Source of the DNA: Micromonospora sp. HK10
Lineage (GTDB): Bacteria; Actinomycetota; Actinomycetes; Mycobacteriales; Micromonosporaceae
Direction: 5' to 3'
DNA: 64,000 bases
NCBI RefSeq assembly: GCF_000982955.1
Contig: NZ_KQ058896.1
Coordinates: forward strand, 744 to 64,743
The position numbers were made by a program, and so were the translations under genes. Positions 7,966 through 16,942 of the stretch are shown piece by piece (within the stretch, counting starts at the first letter, position 1; every line of letters starts with the position of its first letter). The notes beneath the pieces were generated by a model that was given only the letters and a program-made list of their open reading frames with translations, did not search any database and was not told the origin of the DNA.

Positions 7966-10116
7966 TCAGTACGGGCGTCCGCCTCGACCAGCGGCGTTGA
8001 CCGGGGCACCGGGGCGCACCCCGGCGAGCGCCGCCGCCTCGCCGGTGCGGACCATCCGCTGCCAGCGCAGCCGGTTGCCGATCACCGCCGTCACCACCGA
8101 CTGCACCACCACCAGGTACATCACCTGGCGGTAGACGAGCTGCTGCAGCGGCAGGGCCCAGAGCGGACCGAACCGCTCCCGGTCCAGCCGCAGCGCGTAC
8201 CCGGCGGTGCCGGCCTGGAGCAGGAGCAGCCCCAGCCAGGCCACCACCAGCGTGGACCAGGGCAGGAAGAGCAGCCCGTAGAGGGCGAAGACGTCCACCG
8301 CCGGCGCGGTCAGCGGCAGCACGAGCTGGAAGACGGTCAGGTACGGCAGGCCGCGCCGGCCCAGCTTCCCGCCGGCGCCCGACTCGCGCAGCGCGTGCCG
8401 GTGCTTCCACATCGCCTGCAGCGTGCCGTAGCACCAGCGGTAGCGCTGCCGCCAGAGCTGGCGCAGCGACGCGGGCACCTCGGTCCAGGCGATCGCGCGT
8501 TCCTCGTAGCTCACCCGCCAGCCGGCCCGGAGCACCTGCATGGTCAGGTCGGTGTCCTCGGCCAGGGTGTCGGCCGGTACGCCCCCGACGGCGAGCAGCA
8601 CCTCGCGGCGGAACGCGCCGATCGCGCCGGGAATGGTGGGCATGCACTCCAGCACGTCGTACATCCGGCGGTCGAGGTTGAAGCCGATCACGTACTCCAG
8701 GTGCTGCCAGCGCCCGAGCAGCCGGCGTCGGTTGGCCACCTTGGTGTTGCCGCTGATCGCACCCACCGCCGGGTCGGCGAAGCCCTGGACCAGCCGGTAC
8801 ACGGTGTCCGGCTGGAAGACGGTGTCCCCGTCGACGAGCACCAGCAGGTTGGCGCGGGCGGCCCGGATGCCGGTGTTCAACGCGGCCGGCTTGCCCGCGT
8901 TGGCCTGCCGGATGACCCGTACCCCGCGCAGTCCCAGCCGCTCGACGATGTCGGCGGTGCCGTCGGTGGACCCGTCGTCGACCACCACCACCTCCAGCGC
9001 CGGGTACGCGCTGGCGACCAGGGACCGCACGGTGGCCGCGATGTTCGCCGCCTCGTTGTACGCCGGCACGATCACCGAGACCGGCGCGGTGACCTCGGGC
9101 CCGCGGCGGGGCCGGCGGACCCGCCGGACGTGCCGCCGGGCGCAGACCACCTGGACGGCGAGCCGCGCCACGCCGAGCACGAGCGCCACCCCGAGCAGCA
9201 GGTTCATCGCCGAAGCCAGCCCGCCGGCCCCGGCCTGCGCCCAGCGCAGCGCGGTCCCGCTCAACCGGGACCCGAGGCCGGCCGGCACCGTCGACCCGGG
9301 CTCGCCGATCCCCGCCGACACGGTGGTGAACCGGTAGCCGGAGCGGGACAGCCGGGGCAGCAACTGGTCCAGGGCGGCCACGGTCTGGCTGCGGTCGCCG
9401 CCGCCGTCGTGCATGAGCACCACGGCCCCGCCACCGCCGGGCGGGATGGCGGCTTGGACGATGGCCGACGCGCCGGGGCGCTGCCAGTCGCGGGTGTCCC
9501 GGTCGGCGAGGACCCCGAGGTGACCGCTGCCGGCGGCGTCCCGCAGCGCCTGGTACTGGGGCTGGCTGAGCGAGTTCGTGGTCGACGAGAACGGGAGCCG
9601 GAGCAGGGTCACCTCACGCCCGGTCGCCGCGGCGACCGCGTTGCGGGTCCAGGACAGCTCGGTCCGGGCTCGCCAGGCCGGCAGGCCGCCGAGATCCGCG
9701 TGGGTGAAGGTGTGCGAGCCGATCTCGTGCCCCTCCGCCAGGATCCGGCGGACCAGTTCGGGATGCTCGTCGACCCGGGCGCCGACCACGAAGAACGTCG
9801 CGTGGGCGTGGTGCCGGCGCAGCACGTCGAGGATCTGCGGGGTCCACCGGGGATCCGGCCCGTCGTCGAAGGTCAGTGCCAGGGTCCGCGCGGGCAGCCG
9901 CCGGGCGACCGGGGTCGGCCCGTCCAGCCGGAGCACCGGGCCGCCGGTGGTGAGCTGCGGGGGCGCCGGGGCCGCGGGCGCGGTGGACGGGCCGGAACCG
10001 CCGCCGACGTGGCTGACCAGGCCGTTGAAGCTGAGCGCGGCGAGCAGGACGATCAGGCCCAGCAGCAGGAGGATCCAGTGGGCCCGGGGGTCGCGCCGCG
10101 CGACGTGTCTCGCCAT
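7966..10116 (-). CDS. fused polysaccharide deacetylase (NodB) / family 2 glycosyltransferase
   Basis: This 716-residue membrane protein joins two enzymes. After a transmembrane segment (14-35), the NodB domain carries TFDDGPDP (82-89) and SHTFTHADL (metal ligands His135 and His139). A second hydrophobic stretch precedes a processive GT2 domain from about residue 345, with DDGSTDGT, DGDT (about 427), EDTDL (about 517) and QRYRW (about 555), followed by several C-terminal membrane helices. The layout matches synthases of chitin-, hyaluronan- or poly-GlcNAc-like polymers; the fused extracellular deacetylase suggests a partly de-N-acetylated product. The exact polymer cannot be read from sequence. 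Confidence 0.92.
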   Translation of the reverse strand: MARHVARRDPRAHWILLLLGLIVLLAALSFNGLVSHVGGGSGPSTAPAAPAPPQLTTGGPVLRLDGPTPVARRLPARTLALTFDDGPDPRWTPQILDVLRRHHAHATFFVVGARVDEHPELVRRILAEGHEIGSHTFTHADLGGLPAWRARTELSWTRNAVAAATGREVTLLRLPFSSTTNSLSQPQYQALRDAAGSGHLGVLADRDTRDWQRPGASAIVQAAIPPGGGGAVVLMHDGGGDRSQTVAALDQLLPRLSRSGYRFTTVSAGIGEPGSTVPAGLGSRLSGTALRWAQAGAGGLASAMNLLLGVALVLGVARLAVQVVCARRHVRRVRRPRRGPEVTAPVSVIVPAYNEAANIAATVRSLVASAYPALEVVVVDDGSTDGTADIVERLGLRGVRVIRQANAGKPAALNTGIRAARANLLVLVDGDTVFQPDTVYRLVQGFADPAVGAISGNTKVANRRRLLGRWQHLEYVIGFNLDRRMYDVLECMPTIPGAIGAFRREVLLAVGGVPADTLAEDTDLTMQVLRAGWRVSYEERAIAWTEVPASLRQLWRQRYRWCYGTLQAMWKHRHALRESGAGGKLGRRGLPYLTVFQLVLPLTAPAVDVFALYGLLFLPWSTLVVAWLGLLLLQAGTAGYALRLDRERFGPLWALPLQQLVYRQVMYLVVVQSVVTAVIGNRLRWQRMVRTGEAAALAGVRPGAPVNAAGRGGRPY

Positions 10117-10118
10117 CG

Positions 10119-10535
10119 TCAGGGCTTGCCCGGAGTCCTGCTCGGCTTGGCGGTGTTACGCCGCTCGTCGCCCCGGCCACGGTTGCTGCTCGTCGGCCCC
10201 GGTGCGGTCGGGACGGTGGCCCGGGTGGCGGCCGGCCGGCTCGGGCCCGGTGCGGCGGACGTGGTGCGGGCCGCCGGCGTCGGCCGGGGGGTCGGGCCGG
10301 GCCGCGTGGCGGGATCGTCGGGCGCGTCGACGCCGGCCTCGACGGGCGGTCGCACCTTCGTCTCCGACCAGCCGGGGATCGGCACCGAGGAGTCGAAGAA
10401 GAGCCCGGCCAGGATCAGGCCGAGGCTGGTGAGCAGGCCGAGACCCGTCAACGTGCCGGCGATCAGGGTGAGCCGGCGGCGGCGCCCGGTCCGGTCGACG
10501 AACACCGGCGGCGCGCTGCCGGGCTGATTCTGCAT
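10119..10535 (-). CDS. proline/threonine-rich single-pass membrane protein
   Basis: This 138-residue protein has a basic cytoplasmic N-terminus, one transmembrane helix at about 24-46, and a proline-, threonine- and arginine-rich tail that is probably extracytoplasmic. The family is not recognised. The ATG at 10535 has GGAG 9 bases upstream. Its stop is 2 bases from the start of the deacetylase/glycosyltransferase gene, so the two are almost certainly co-transcribed and the protein may be an accessory to polysaccharide synthesis or anchoring. Confidence 0.75.
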   Translation of the reverse strand: MQNQPGSAPPVFVDRTGRRRRLTLIAGTLTGLGLLTSLGLILAGLFFDSSVPIPGWSETKVRPPVEAGVDAPDDPATRPGPTPRPTPAARTTSAAPGPSRPAATRATVPTAPGPTSSNRGRGDERRNTAKPSRTPGKP

Positions 10536-10679
10536 GGTGCCGCACTCCCGCTGGTCCGCGTCACGCCGGCCGGGGCGGCCGGTCCGGGAGGTGGTGGCCT
10601 CCCGGACCAACAGCGCCCGGGGCGGGACGCGTGTCACGCGGGCCGTGCGGCGCCGGTGCCCGGACGGGGCCGGCGCGGG

Positions 10680-11246
10680 TCAGCGGTTCCAGGCGGGGTC
10701 GCGGCCGGTCCGGCCGAGCAGGCGGTCCAGGTCGGTGGCCTCCGGCAGGGTCGGTACGGGCGCCCCGAACGCGCCCATCTGCCGGCCGGTGTCCCCCATC
10801 CGGTCCATGAAGCCGTGCCCCGCCGCCAGCACCTCCGGGTCGACGGCGACCGGCTGCCCGGTGGCCCGGGCCAGGTCCCAACCGTGCACGGTGAGATCGA
10901 TCAACGCCATGTCGCCGACGGTCTCCTGCGGCAGCCCCAGCCCCGGCGAGACGCCCTCCAGCGTGGCCGGATCCGACCAGGCCTCGACGAGGCGGTCGGC
11001 CTCGGCGGCGAACCGGTCCCGCCAGCCGTCGGTCAGGTGGTCGGTCTTGGCGGACCAGTCCACCTCGCCGCGCCGGGCCAGCACCTGGAAGTTGACCACC
11101 ACGTCGAAGAGGTGGCCGAGCAGGTCCCGGACCGAATAGTCGGGGCACGGGGTGGGCAGGTCCAGTTGGTCGTCCGAGATGCCGCGGACCACCGCCACCG
11201 TCCGCGGCGCGGCGACGGCCAGCAGCTCGCTAGTCTTCGTGGTCAT
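10680..11246 (-). CDS. TIGR03086-type DinB/mycothiol-dependent enzyme family protein
   Basis: This 188-residue helical protein belongs to the DinB/maleylpyruvate isomerase-like superfamily, recognised by TPCPDYSVRDLLGHLF (residues about 31-46) and the later DLTVHGWDLARATG. Related proteins coordinate a metal with histidines and use mycothiol or another thiol cofactor; the reaction of this subgroup is unknown. The ATG at 11246 is used; an in-frame ATG at 11258 would add four residues. The gene is divergent from an AraC regulator across about 30 bases, which suggests direct control. Confidence 0.8.
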   Translation of the reverse strand: MTTKTSELLAVAAPRTVAVVRGISDDQLDLPTPCPDYSVRDLLGHLFDVVVNFQVLARRGEVDWSAKTDHLTDGWRDRFAAEADRLVEAWSDPATLEGVSPGLGLPQETVGDMALIDLTVHGWDLARATGQPVAVDPEVLAAGHGFMDRMGDTGRQMGAFGAPVPTLPEATDLDRLLGRTGRDPAWNR

Positions 11247-11278
11247 AGGGACCAGCATATGAAGGCGGTCTTGAAGAA

Positions 11279-12097
11279 ATGCGACACGAACCGCGGCGCG
11301 ACAGCCGGGGCATCCTCGACCCCGACCGGCTGCGGCGGCGGGTCCACTTCCGCCGCCGGCTGCCGGCCCCGGCGCTGCGCCCGTACGTCGAGCACTACTG
11401 GCTCATCGACTGGGACGTGACCGAGCCGTTCGAGCAGCGGTTGGTGCCGCACCCGGCGGTCAACCTGGTCTTCCAGGCCGGCGGTGACGGCGTCGAGACC
11501 GGTGAGCTCGCCGGGGTGGACCTCGGTCTGTTCACCATCACCGTGCGCGGGGTCGGCCGGGTCACCGGGGTGCAGTTCCGCCCGGGCGGCTTCCGCCCCT
11601 TCTGGCGCCGGCCGGTGGCCGAGCTGACCGGGCAGCGCCGCCCGCTGGCCGGCGGCCCGGCGCCCGGGCTGTTCGCCACCACGCCGATCTGCCCCGGCAC
11701 CGACGACCAGCGCTGCCGGCGGCTCGACGACCTGCTCACCGCCGGGCAACCGGCACCGGACCCGGTCGCCGCCGAGGCCACCGCGCTGGTCGAGGAGATC
11801 CGCCGCGACCGGAGCGTCCTGCGGGTGGCCGACTTCGCCCGCCGGCACGACCTCTCCACCCGGCGGCTCCAGCGGATCTTCCTCGACCACGTCGGGGTCG
11901 GTCCGAAGTGGGTGATCCGGCGGTACCGCCTCCAGGAGGCGATCGAGCAGGCCGCCGCCGGCCCGCTGGACTGGGCGCGGGTCGCCGCCGACCTGGGGTA
12001 CGCCGACCAGGCCCACCTGGTCCGCGAGTTCACCGCGGTGGCCAGCGTCTCCCCGGCCGCGTACGCCCGCTCGCTGGCCGCGTCGCGCGCCAGGTGA
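11279..12097 (+). CDS. AraC-family transcriptional regulator
   Basis: This 272-residue regulator has an N-terminal sensor part (about 20-160, beginning RRLPAPALRPYVEHYWLIDW, the DUF6597-like type) and a C-terminal AraC HTH pair (about 170-265) with HDLSTRRLQRIF and LGYADQAHLVREF. The ligand is unknown. It is divergent from the DinB-like gene and its likely target is that gene and itself. The ATG at 11279 leaves about 30 bases between the two start codons, so both promoters must overlap. Confidence 0.87.
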   Translation: MRHEPRRDSRGILDPDRLRRRVHFRRRLPAPALRPYVEHYWLIDWDVTEPFEQRLVPHPAVNLVFQAGGDGVETGELAGVDLGLFTITVRGVGRVTGVQFRPGGFRPFWRRPVAELTGQRRPLAGGPAPGLFATTPICPGTDDQRCRRLDDLLTAGQPAPDPVAAEATALVEEIRRDRSVLRVADFARRHDLSTRRLQRIFLDHVGVGPKWVIRRYRLQEAIEQAAAGPLDWARVAADLGYADQAHLVREFTAVASVSPAAYARSLAASRAR

Positions 12098-12154
12098 GCG
12101 GCCGGCGGCCACCGCGGCCGGTCCGGCGGCCGCGAGCCCGGCCACGTAGAGCCG

Positions 12155-12188
12155 CGACACCGTGCCGCCACTGCGGCGGTCAGTGTCG
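12155..12188. terminator. candidate bidirectional hairpin between convergent genes
   Basis: CGACAC (12155-12160) pairs with GTGTCG (12183-12188), and inside it CCGCC pairs with GGCGG across a short loop, giving an interrupted hairpin. It sits between the convergent AraC gene and the stressosome operon. There is no T-tract, as is common in high-GC actinobacteria. Confidence 0.4.
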
Positions 12189-12203
12189 TGCGGGACCGGT
12201 CGG

Positions 12204-13748
12204 TCAGCGGCGGCGGACCGCGACCACCGCGACGTCGTCGTGGATCTCCGTCGGGGCCAGCTCCACCAGCAGCCGCTCGCAGAACCGGTCCAGGTCGTCG
12301 TCGACCCGGCCGGCGACCACGGCCAACGCGGCCAGCCCGTCGTCGATGGTGGCGTCCCGGCGCTCGATCAACCCGTCGGTGTAGAGCACCAGCGTGGAGC
12401 CGGCCGGCAGGACGAACTCCAGGTCCGGCGGGCGGGGCGCGCGCACCCCGAGCAGCGGGGCGCTGTGCTGCACGAACTCCACCCGCCCGGCCCGGCTGAT
12501 CAGGGCCGGCAGGTGCCCGGCGCTGGCCAGTCGGACCAGCCCGCTGCCCGGGTGCAGCAGCAGCAGGCAGAGGGTGGCCTGCTCGTTGGGGAGCAGGGTA
12601 CGCATCAGCTCGTTGACCCGGTCCAGGATCACCCCCGGCTGGTGCCCCTCCACCGCGTACGCCCGCACCGCGTGCCGCAGCTCGGCCATCACGGTGGCGG
12701 CGTGCAGGGAGTGGCCCGCCACGTCACCGACCGCCATCAGCAGATGCCCGTCCAGCATCACCAGCTCGTAGAAGTCGCCGCCCACCTCGGTCCGGGCGCT
12801 CGCCGGCTCGTAGCGCACGGCCAGGTCGAGGCCGGCGATCTCGGGCAGCCGTTGGGGCAGCAGGCTGCGCTGGAGGGTCACCGCGATCCGGTGCTCCTCG
12901 TCGAAGGAGCGCTGCGCCTCCACCGCCGAGGCGGTGGCCTGGGCGAGCTGCACCAGCACGGGAGTACGCACGGTCTGGGTGGCGGTCGGCACCACCACGT
13001 AGAGCGGGGCGCGGTCCTCGCGCAGCCGGGCGGCGCCCACGGTGACCGTGTCGTCGGCCGGCCAGTCGACCAGCCCCCAGTTGCCCGGCTCGTCGACCCG
13101 GACCGTGGTGCCGATCGGCACTCCGGTGTCGTCGACCACCCACGGCACCACGCCCGCCGGGGCGTCCGGTCCGGCGGCCACCCCGGCCAGGCAGTCGCCG
13201 TCGAAGGTCTCCGCGATCACCGCCGCCGGGCTGCGGAAGATCCGGGCGGCGCCGGCCGCCGCGACCTCCAGCAGCCGGGCGAAGTTCGACGCGGCGTGCA
13301 TCTCCAGGGTGGCGTCGGCCAGCGCGGCCAGCCGCTCGGCGAGCTGCTCGGCGCGTTGCCGGGCCTGGTAGTAGCGGAGCACCGCGTGCGCGGTGGCGAC
13401 CAGTTCCTCCGGCTCGATCGGCTCGGCCAGGTAGGCGTCCGCGCCCCGGGTCAGCCCCTGGGCCCGGTCCACCACGTCGACCGCGTGCGCCGAGACGTGG
13501 ATGACCGGGATCGCCGGATGGGCCTCCTTGATCCGCTCGCAGACCTCGAACCCGCTCACGTCGGGCAGCCGTACGTCGAGCACCACCAGGTCGATCCGGT
13601 CCTTCTCCACCCGGTCCAGCGCCTCGGCGCCGTTCTCCGCCTCGATGGTCGCGAAGCCGGCCCGGGTCAGCCAGCTCACCAGCAGGTACCGCTTGGGCCG
13701 ACTGTCGTCGACCACCAGCACGGTCGCCGGCCCGCCGTCCACCGTCAC
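12204..13748 (-). CDS. response regulator with SpoIIE-type phosphatase output
   Basis: This 514-residue protein is the last gene of the stressosome operon. A receiver domain spans 1-130 (acidic pair Asp14/Asp15, phosphoacceptor Asp58 in VVLDVRLP). A coiled segment and a GAF-like region follow (about 130-285), then a SpoIIE PP2C domain (about 305-512) with VGGDFYELV, VGDVAGHS and LYTDGLIE. The architecture is that of RsbU/RsbP-like phosphatases switched by phosphorelay. Its start overlaps the histidine kinase stop by ATGA, so the two are translationally coupled and probably form a cognate pair. Confidence 0.92.
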   Translation of the reverse strand: MTVDGGPATVLVVDDSRPKRYLLVSWLTRAGFATIEAENGAEALDRVEKDRIDLVVLDVRLPDVSGFEVCERIKEAHPAIPVIHVSAHAVDVVDRAQGLTRGADAYLAEPIEPEELVATAHAVLRYYQARQRAEQLAERLAALADATLEMHAASNFARLLEVAAAGAARIFRSPAAVIAETFDGDCLAGVAAGPDAPAGVVPWVVDDTGVPIGTTVRVDEPGNWGLVDWPADDTVTVGAARLREDRAPLYVVVPTATQTVRTPVLVQLAQATASAVEAQRSFDEEHRIAVTLQRSLLPQRLPEIAGLDLAVRYEPASARTEVGGDFYELVMLDGHLLMAVGDVAGHSLHAATVMAELRHAVRAYAVEGHQPGVILDRVNELMRTLLPNEQATLCLLLLHPGSGLVRLASAGHLPALISRAGRVEFVQHSAPLLGVRAPRPPDLEFVLPAGSTLVLYTDGLIERRDATIDDGLAALAVVAGRVDDDLDRFCERLLVELAPTEIHDDVAVVAVRRR

Positions 13749-15109
13749 GCTCCGCCCGAGGGAAGGACGACCGTGAAGACGCTGCCCCGACCCGGTGCGC
13801 TGGTCAGCTCCAGCGTCCCGCCCAGCAGCGTGACCAGCCGTCGCGCGTACGGCAGGCCGAGCCCGGTGCCACCGACCCGGGTGGTGCCCGGCACCTGGTA
13901 GAACTCCTCGAAGATCCGTTCGTGCAGCTCCGGGGGGACGCCCACGCCGGTGTCGCTGACCGACAACGACCAGTGGTCGTCCTGCCGCTCGGCCCGCAGC
14001 CGCACCTCGCCCCGCTCGGTGAACTTCAACCCGTTGTGCAGCAGGTTGCGCAGCACCTGGGCGAGCAGCACCTCGTCCGAGCGGACCGTCGCCGGTGCGG
14101 GCGGCTCCTCCACCACCAGCTCCACCTCGGGCCGGTTGGACAGCGCCCGCAGCGTGCCGCGGAGCTGGCCGAAGACGCCGCGCAGGTCCACCTCGGTCCA
14201 GTTCGGCTCGAGCCGACCCGACTCGGCCTTGGCCAGGTCGAGCAGCTCGTTGACGAGGGTCAGCAGGTCGGTCGCGGAGGACCGGATCAGCCCCACCTGC
14301 CGGGCCTGTTCGGCGGTGAGCGGGTCGGACGCGGAGTCGGCGAGCAGCCGGGCCAGCCCGATGATCGCGGTGACCGGGGCGCGCAGCTCGTGGCTGACGT
14401 TGGCCAGGAACCGGCTCTTCGACTCGCTGGCCGCGCGGAGCTGCGCGGACTTCTCGTCCAGCTCGGCGTAGAGCGCCACGACGCCCCGGTTGGTCTCCTC
14501 CAGCTCCTCGGTGAGCTGGTTGTAGAGCGCCATCACCCCGTGGTTGGTCTCCTGCAGCTCGGCGTTGAGCACCGCCAGCTCGTCGCGCTGGCTGCGTACC
14601 TCGTCGAGGGCGCTGATGAGCTGGGCGTTCTGCGCCGCCAACTCGTCCAGGGCGGTGCCCGGAGCGTTGTCGGCCAGCTCGGCGCGAAGCTCGGCGAGAC
14701 GCTCCGGGGTCAGCGCCGGCGCGTGGGCCGGAAGACGTCGGGACATCCTCACGACCGTATCGCCCCCCTGACCGGTCACGCCCAGCATGTCCACCAGCCG
14801 GGCCACCGCACCGGACTGTGGCTCGTACCGGCCGCCGGGCAGCGGGCGGGCCGGGGCCAGGTCGACCCGGAGCAACTGCCGCCCGGTGCGGGCGTCGAGG
14901 TCCACCGCGAAGGTGACGTCCGCGCCGGCGACGCTCCGCAACAGGTCCCGGGCCACCTCGCTCAGCGCGGTGGCCAGGCGTACCTGGTCCTGGTGCTCCA
15001 GCCCGACGGCGGCGGCCACCTCCCGGCCCCGCTGGCGGACCAGGAAGATGTCGTGTTCCACCCGCAGCGCCATCTGCAGCAGCGGGTCGGTGGCGGACGG
15101 CCGGGTCAC
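13745..15109 (-). CDS. cytoplasmic sensor histidine kinase
   Basis: This 454-residue kinase has no transmembrane segment. The N-terminal part (1-125) resembles a degenerate RsbT/RsbW-like ATPase fold (ATALSEVARDLL). A long coiled coil runs from about 150 to 235, with two similar heptad-rich blocks (ETNHGVMALYNQL and ETNRGVVALYAEL). The HisKA domain has His240 in NVSHELRAP, and the HATPase domain has NLLHNGLKF and DTGVGV. It overlaps both neighbours by 4 bases and probably phosphorylates the receiver-phosphatase next to it. Confidence 0.92.
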   Translation of the reverse strand: MTRPSATDPLLQMALRVEHDIFLVRQRGREVAAAVGLEHQDQVRLATALSEVARDLLRSVAGADVTFAVDLDARTGRQLLRVDLAPARPLPGGRYEPQSGAVARLVDMLGVTGQGGDTVVRMSRRLPAHAPALTPERLAELRAELADNAPGTALDELAAQNAQLISALDEVRSQRDELAVLNAELQETNHGVMALYNQLTEELEETNRGVVALYAELDEKSAQLRAASESKSRFLANVSHELRAPVTAIIGLARLLADSASDPLTAEQARQVGLIRSSATDLLTLVNELLDLAKAESGRLEPNWTEVDLRGVFGQLRGTLRALSNRPEVELVVEEPPAPATVRSDEVLLAQVLRNLLHNGLKFTERGEVRLRAERQDDHWSLSVSDTGVGVPPELHERIFEEFYQVPGTTRVGGTGLGLPYARRLVTLLGGTLELTSAPGRGSVFTVVLPSGGA

Positions 15110-16119
15110 GGCTCCGCCCGGGCGACCAGGACGCAGGCGTCGTCCCGACGGATTCCGGCGTCGCGGAGCAGGACGGCGGCGGTCAGCAGCGGCGCGCGGC
15201 CGGCCAGGCCGGGGTAGTCGGCCAGGTCCCAGCGGTCCACCACGCCGTCGCTCTGCATCACCAGGGTCGCGCCGGGCGGGAACGGGTACTCGTACTCGCG
15301 CACCACGGGGCGCTGGTGCCCGGCGATGCCGGGCAACGAGACGAGACCTCGCCGCCGCTCGCCCGCCACCACGATCATGGCTGCGATGTTGCCGAGGCCG
15401 GCGTACCGGAGCAAGCCTGACGCGGGATCCGGTTCGGCGACGGCGAGCGCGGCGCCCCGGGTGTGCGACATGGAGCGGTGCAGCTGCTGCACCACGGCGG
15501 CCGGCGGACCGGCGGGCGCGGACCGGAAGGCGGCGACCGCGGCGCCGCTGGCGGCGGCGGCCAGCGCCCCGTGCCCCAGCCCGTCGCAGACCAGCACCTG
15601 GCGCCGGCCGTCGGCGACCCGCACCGCGTACCCGTCGCCGCTGACCTGCTCGCCGGTGATCGGCCGGGTCAGCGCGGCGGCCCAGTCCGTGCCGGGGGCC
15701 GGCCCCGACCAGATCTGGACGGCCAGCGCGGTGCCCCGGCCGGGCAGCGAGTAGCCGTCGAACCAGCTCGCCTGCCGGGTGATGGCGCCCAGACCGATGC
15801 CGAGCGTGCCGGTGGTGGAGTGCCCGTCGCGGGCGGACTGGGCGAGGTCGGCCATGCCGGGTCCGGTGTCGACCGCCACCAGCTCGACGCCGGCCCGGCC
15901 GGCCCGGCGTACCGGCCGCAGCAGCAGGTTGCCCTCCTGCGCGTGCTTGACCAGGTTGCTGGTCAGTTCGGCGGTGATGATGGCCAGGTCGGCGACGCGC
16001 TGCTCGGGCAGCTCCACCTGCTGCCCGAGGCGTTCGGCGGCGCGCCGGGCCGCGCTGGCCGTGGTGCCGTTCTCCACCCGGAACCAGAGGCCGTGGTCGT
16101 CGACCACGTCGCCGGTCAT
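15106..16119 (-). CDS. ATPase-SpoIIE phosphatase fusion (RsbX-like role in stressosome operon)
   Basis: This 337-residue protein combines an RsbT-like ATP-binding domain (about 10-140, ITAELTSNLVKHA N-box and DTGPGM G1-box) with a small PP2C/SpoIIE-like domain (about 145-335, VLVCDGLGHG and MQSDGVVDRW). In other stressosomes a phosphatase, RsbX, resets RsbR and RsbS; this gene takes that position. The ATG at 16119 is preferred to 16128 because it forms an ATGA overlap with the RsbT-like stop. Confidence 0.88.
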   Translation of the reverse strand: MTGDVVDDHGLWFRVENGTTASAARRAAERLGQQVELPEQRVADLAIITAELTSNLVKHAQEGNLLLRPVRRAGRAGVELVAVDTGPGMADLAQSARDGHSTTGTLGIGLGAITRQASWFDGYSLPGRGTALAVQIWSGPAPGTDWAAALTRPITGEQVSGDGYAVRVADGRRQVLVCDGLGHGALAAAASGAAVAAFRSAPAGPPAAVVQQLHRSMSHTRGAALAVAEPDPASGLLRYAGLGNIAAMIVVAGERRRGLVSLPGIAGHQRPVVREYEYPFPPGATLVMQSDGVVDRWDLADYPGLAGRAPLLTAAVLLRDAGIRRDDACVLVARAEP

Positions 16120-16532
16120 CGGGACCACTTGGTGACGGTGATCCGGGTGCCCTCGCCGACGGTGGTCCAGATGTCGAAGTCGTCCACCAGCCGGCGGGCC
16201 CCGCTGAGCCCGAGGCCCAGCCCGCCGCCGGTGGTGAAGCCGTCGGTGAACGCCTGGTCGAGGTCGGCGATGCCCGGCCCGTCGTCGGCGAAGACGATCC
16301 GCACCCCGCGTCGGCGACCGTCCTCGACCGAGGTCACCTCGGCGGTGCCGCCACCGCCGTAGATCAGCGTGTTGCGGGCCAGCTCGCTCGCGGCCGTGAC
16401 CAGCTTGGTCTGGTCGACCAGGGAGAGCTTGGCGGCGACCGCCGTGGTACGCACCAGCTGCCGCACCCGGACCACGTCCTCGTCACTGCGGATCGCCTGG
16501 ACGTCCGGCACCCCCAGGTCGACAGCGGTCAT
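16116..16532 (-). CDS. rsbT: RsbT-like switch protein kinase
   Basis: This 138-residue protein is a serine/threonine switch kinase of the HATPase_c_2 family. The N-box is SELARNTLIYGGGG (49-62), the G1-box DDGPGI is near residue 87, and GGGLGLGLSG follows. Length matches RsbT. In the known system it phosphorylates RsbR and RsbS in the stressosome and is then released to activate a downstream phosphatase. Its start overlaps rsbS by 4 bases and its stop overlaps the phosphatase gene by 4, the classic RST order. Confidence 0.92.
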   Translation of the reverse strand: MTAVDLGVPDVQAIRSDEDVVRVRQLVRTTAVAAKLSLVDQTKLVTAASELARNTLIYGGGGTAEVTSVEDGRRRGVRIVFADDGPGIADLDQAFTDGFTTGGGLGLGLSGARRLVDDFDIWTTVGEGTRITVTKWSR

Positions 16533-16942
16533 GGCGTGGCCGTCGTCTCGGCGTCCTCGTCGTCGCCGTCGAGCGCGTCCCAGTCGTCGGCGCGGGTGGC
16601 CGCGACCAGTTCCATGCCCCGCTCGACGTTCAGCGCGGTCCGGATGCCGTTGAGCGACAACCCCAGCTCGACCAGGGTGATGGCCACGGCGGGCCGCATC
16701 CCCACCACGACCGTCTCGGCGTCCAGCACCTTGGAGATGGACGCGATGGTGGAGAGCATCCGGCCGACGAACGAGTCGACGATGTCCAGCGCCGTGATGT
16801 CGATGATGACGCCGTGGCAGCCGGTGGCGACGATCCGCTCGGCCAGGTCCTCCTGGAGCTGGATCGCCGTCTGGTCGGACATGTCGACCTGGATCGAGAC
16901 CAGCAGGATGTCACCGATCTTGAGGATCGGCACCCGCTCCAT
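16529..16942 (-). CDS. rsbS: RsbS-like STAS stressosome scaffold protein
   Basis: This 137-residue STAS-domain protein has the RsbS signature beginning VPILKIGDILLVSIQVDM. The conserved phosphorylated serine is Ser57 in DIVDSFVGR. The last 20 residues form an acidic tail (DGDDEDAE) longer than in Bacillus RsbS. In stressosomes RsbS holds RsbT until it is phosphorylated. Its ATG overlaps the rsbR stop (TGATG), so translation is coupled. Confidence 0.93.
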   Translation of the reverse strand: MERVPILKIGDILLVSIQVDMSDQTAIQLQEDLAERIVATGCHGVIIDITALDIVDSFVGRMLSTIASISKVLDAETVVVGMRPAVAITLVELGLSLNGIRTALNVERGMELVAATRADDWDALDGDDEDAETTATP

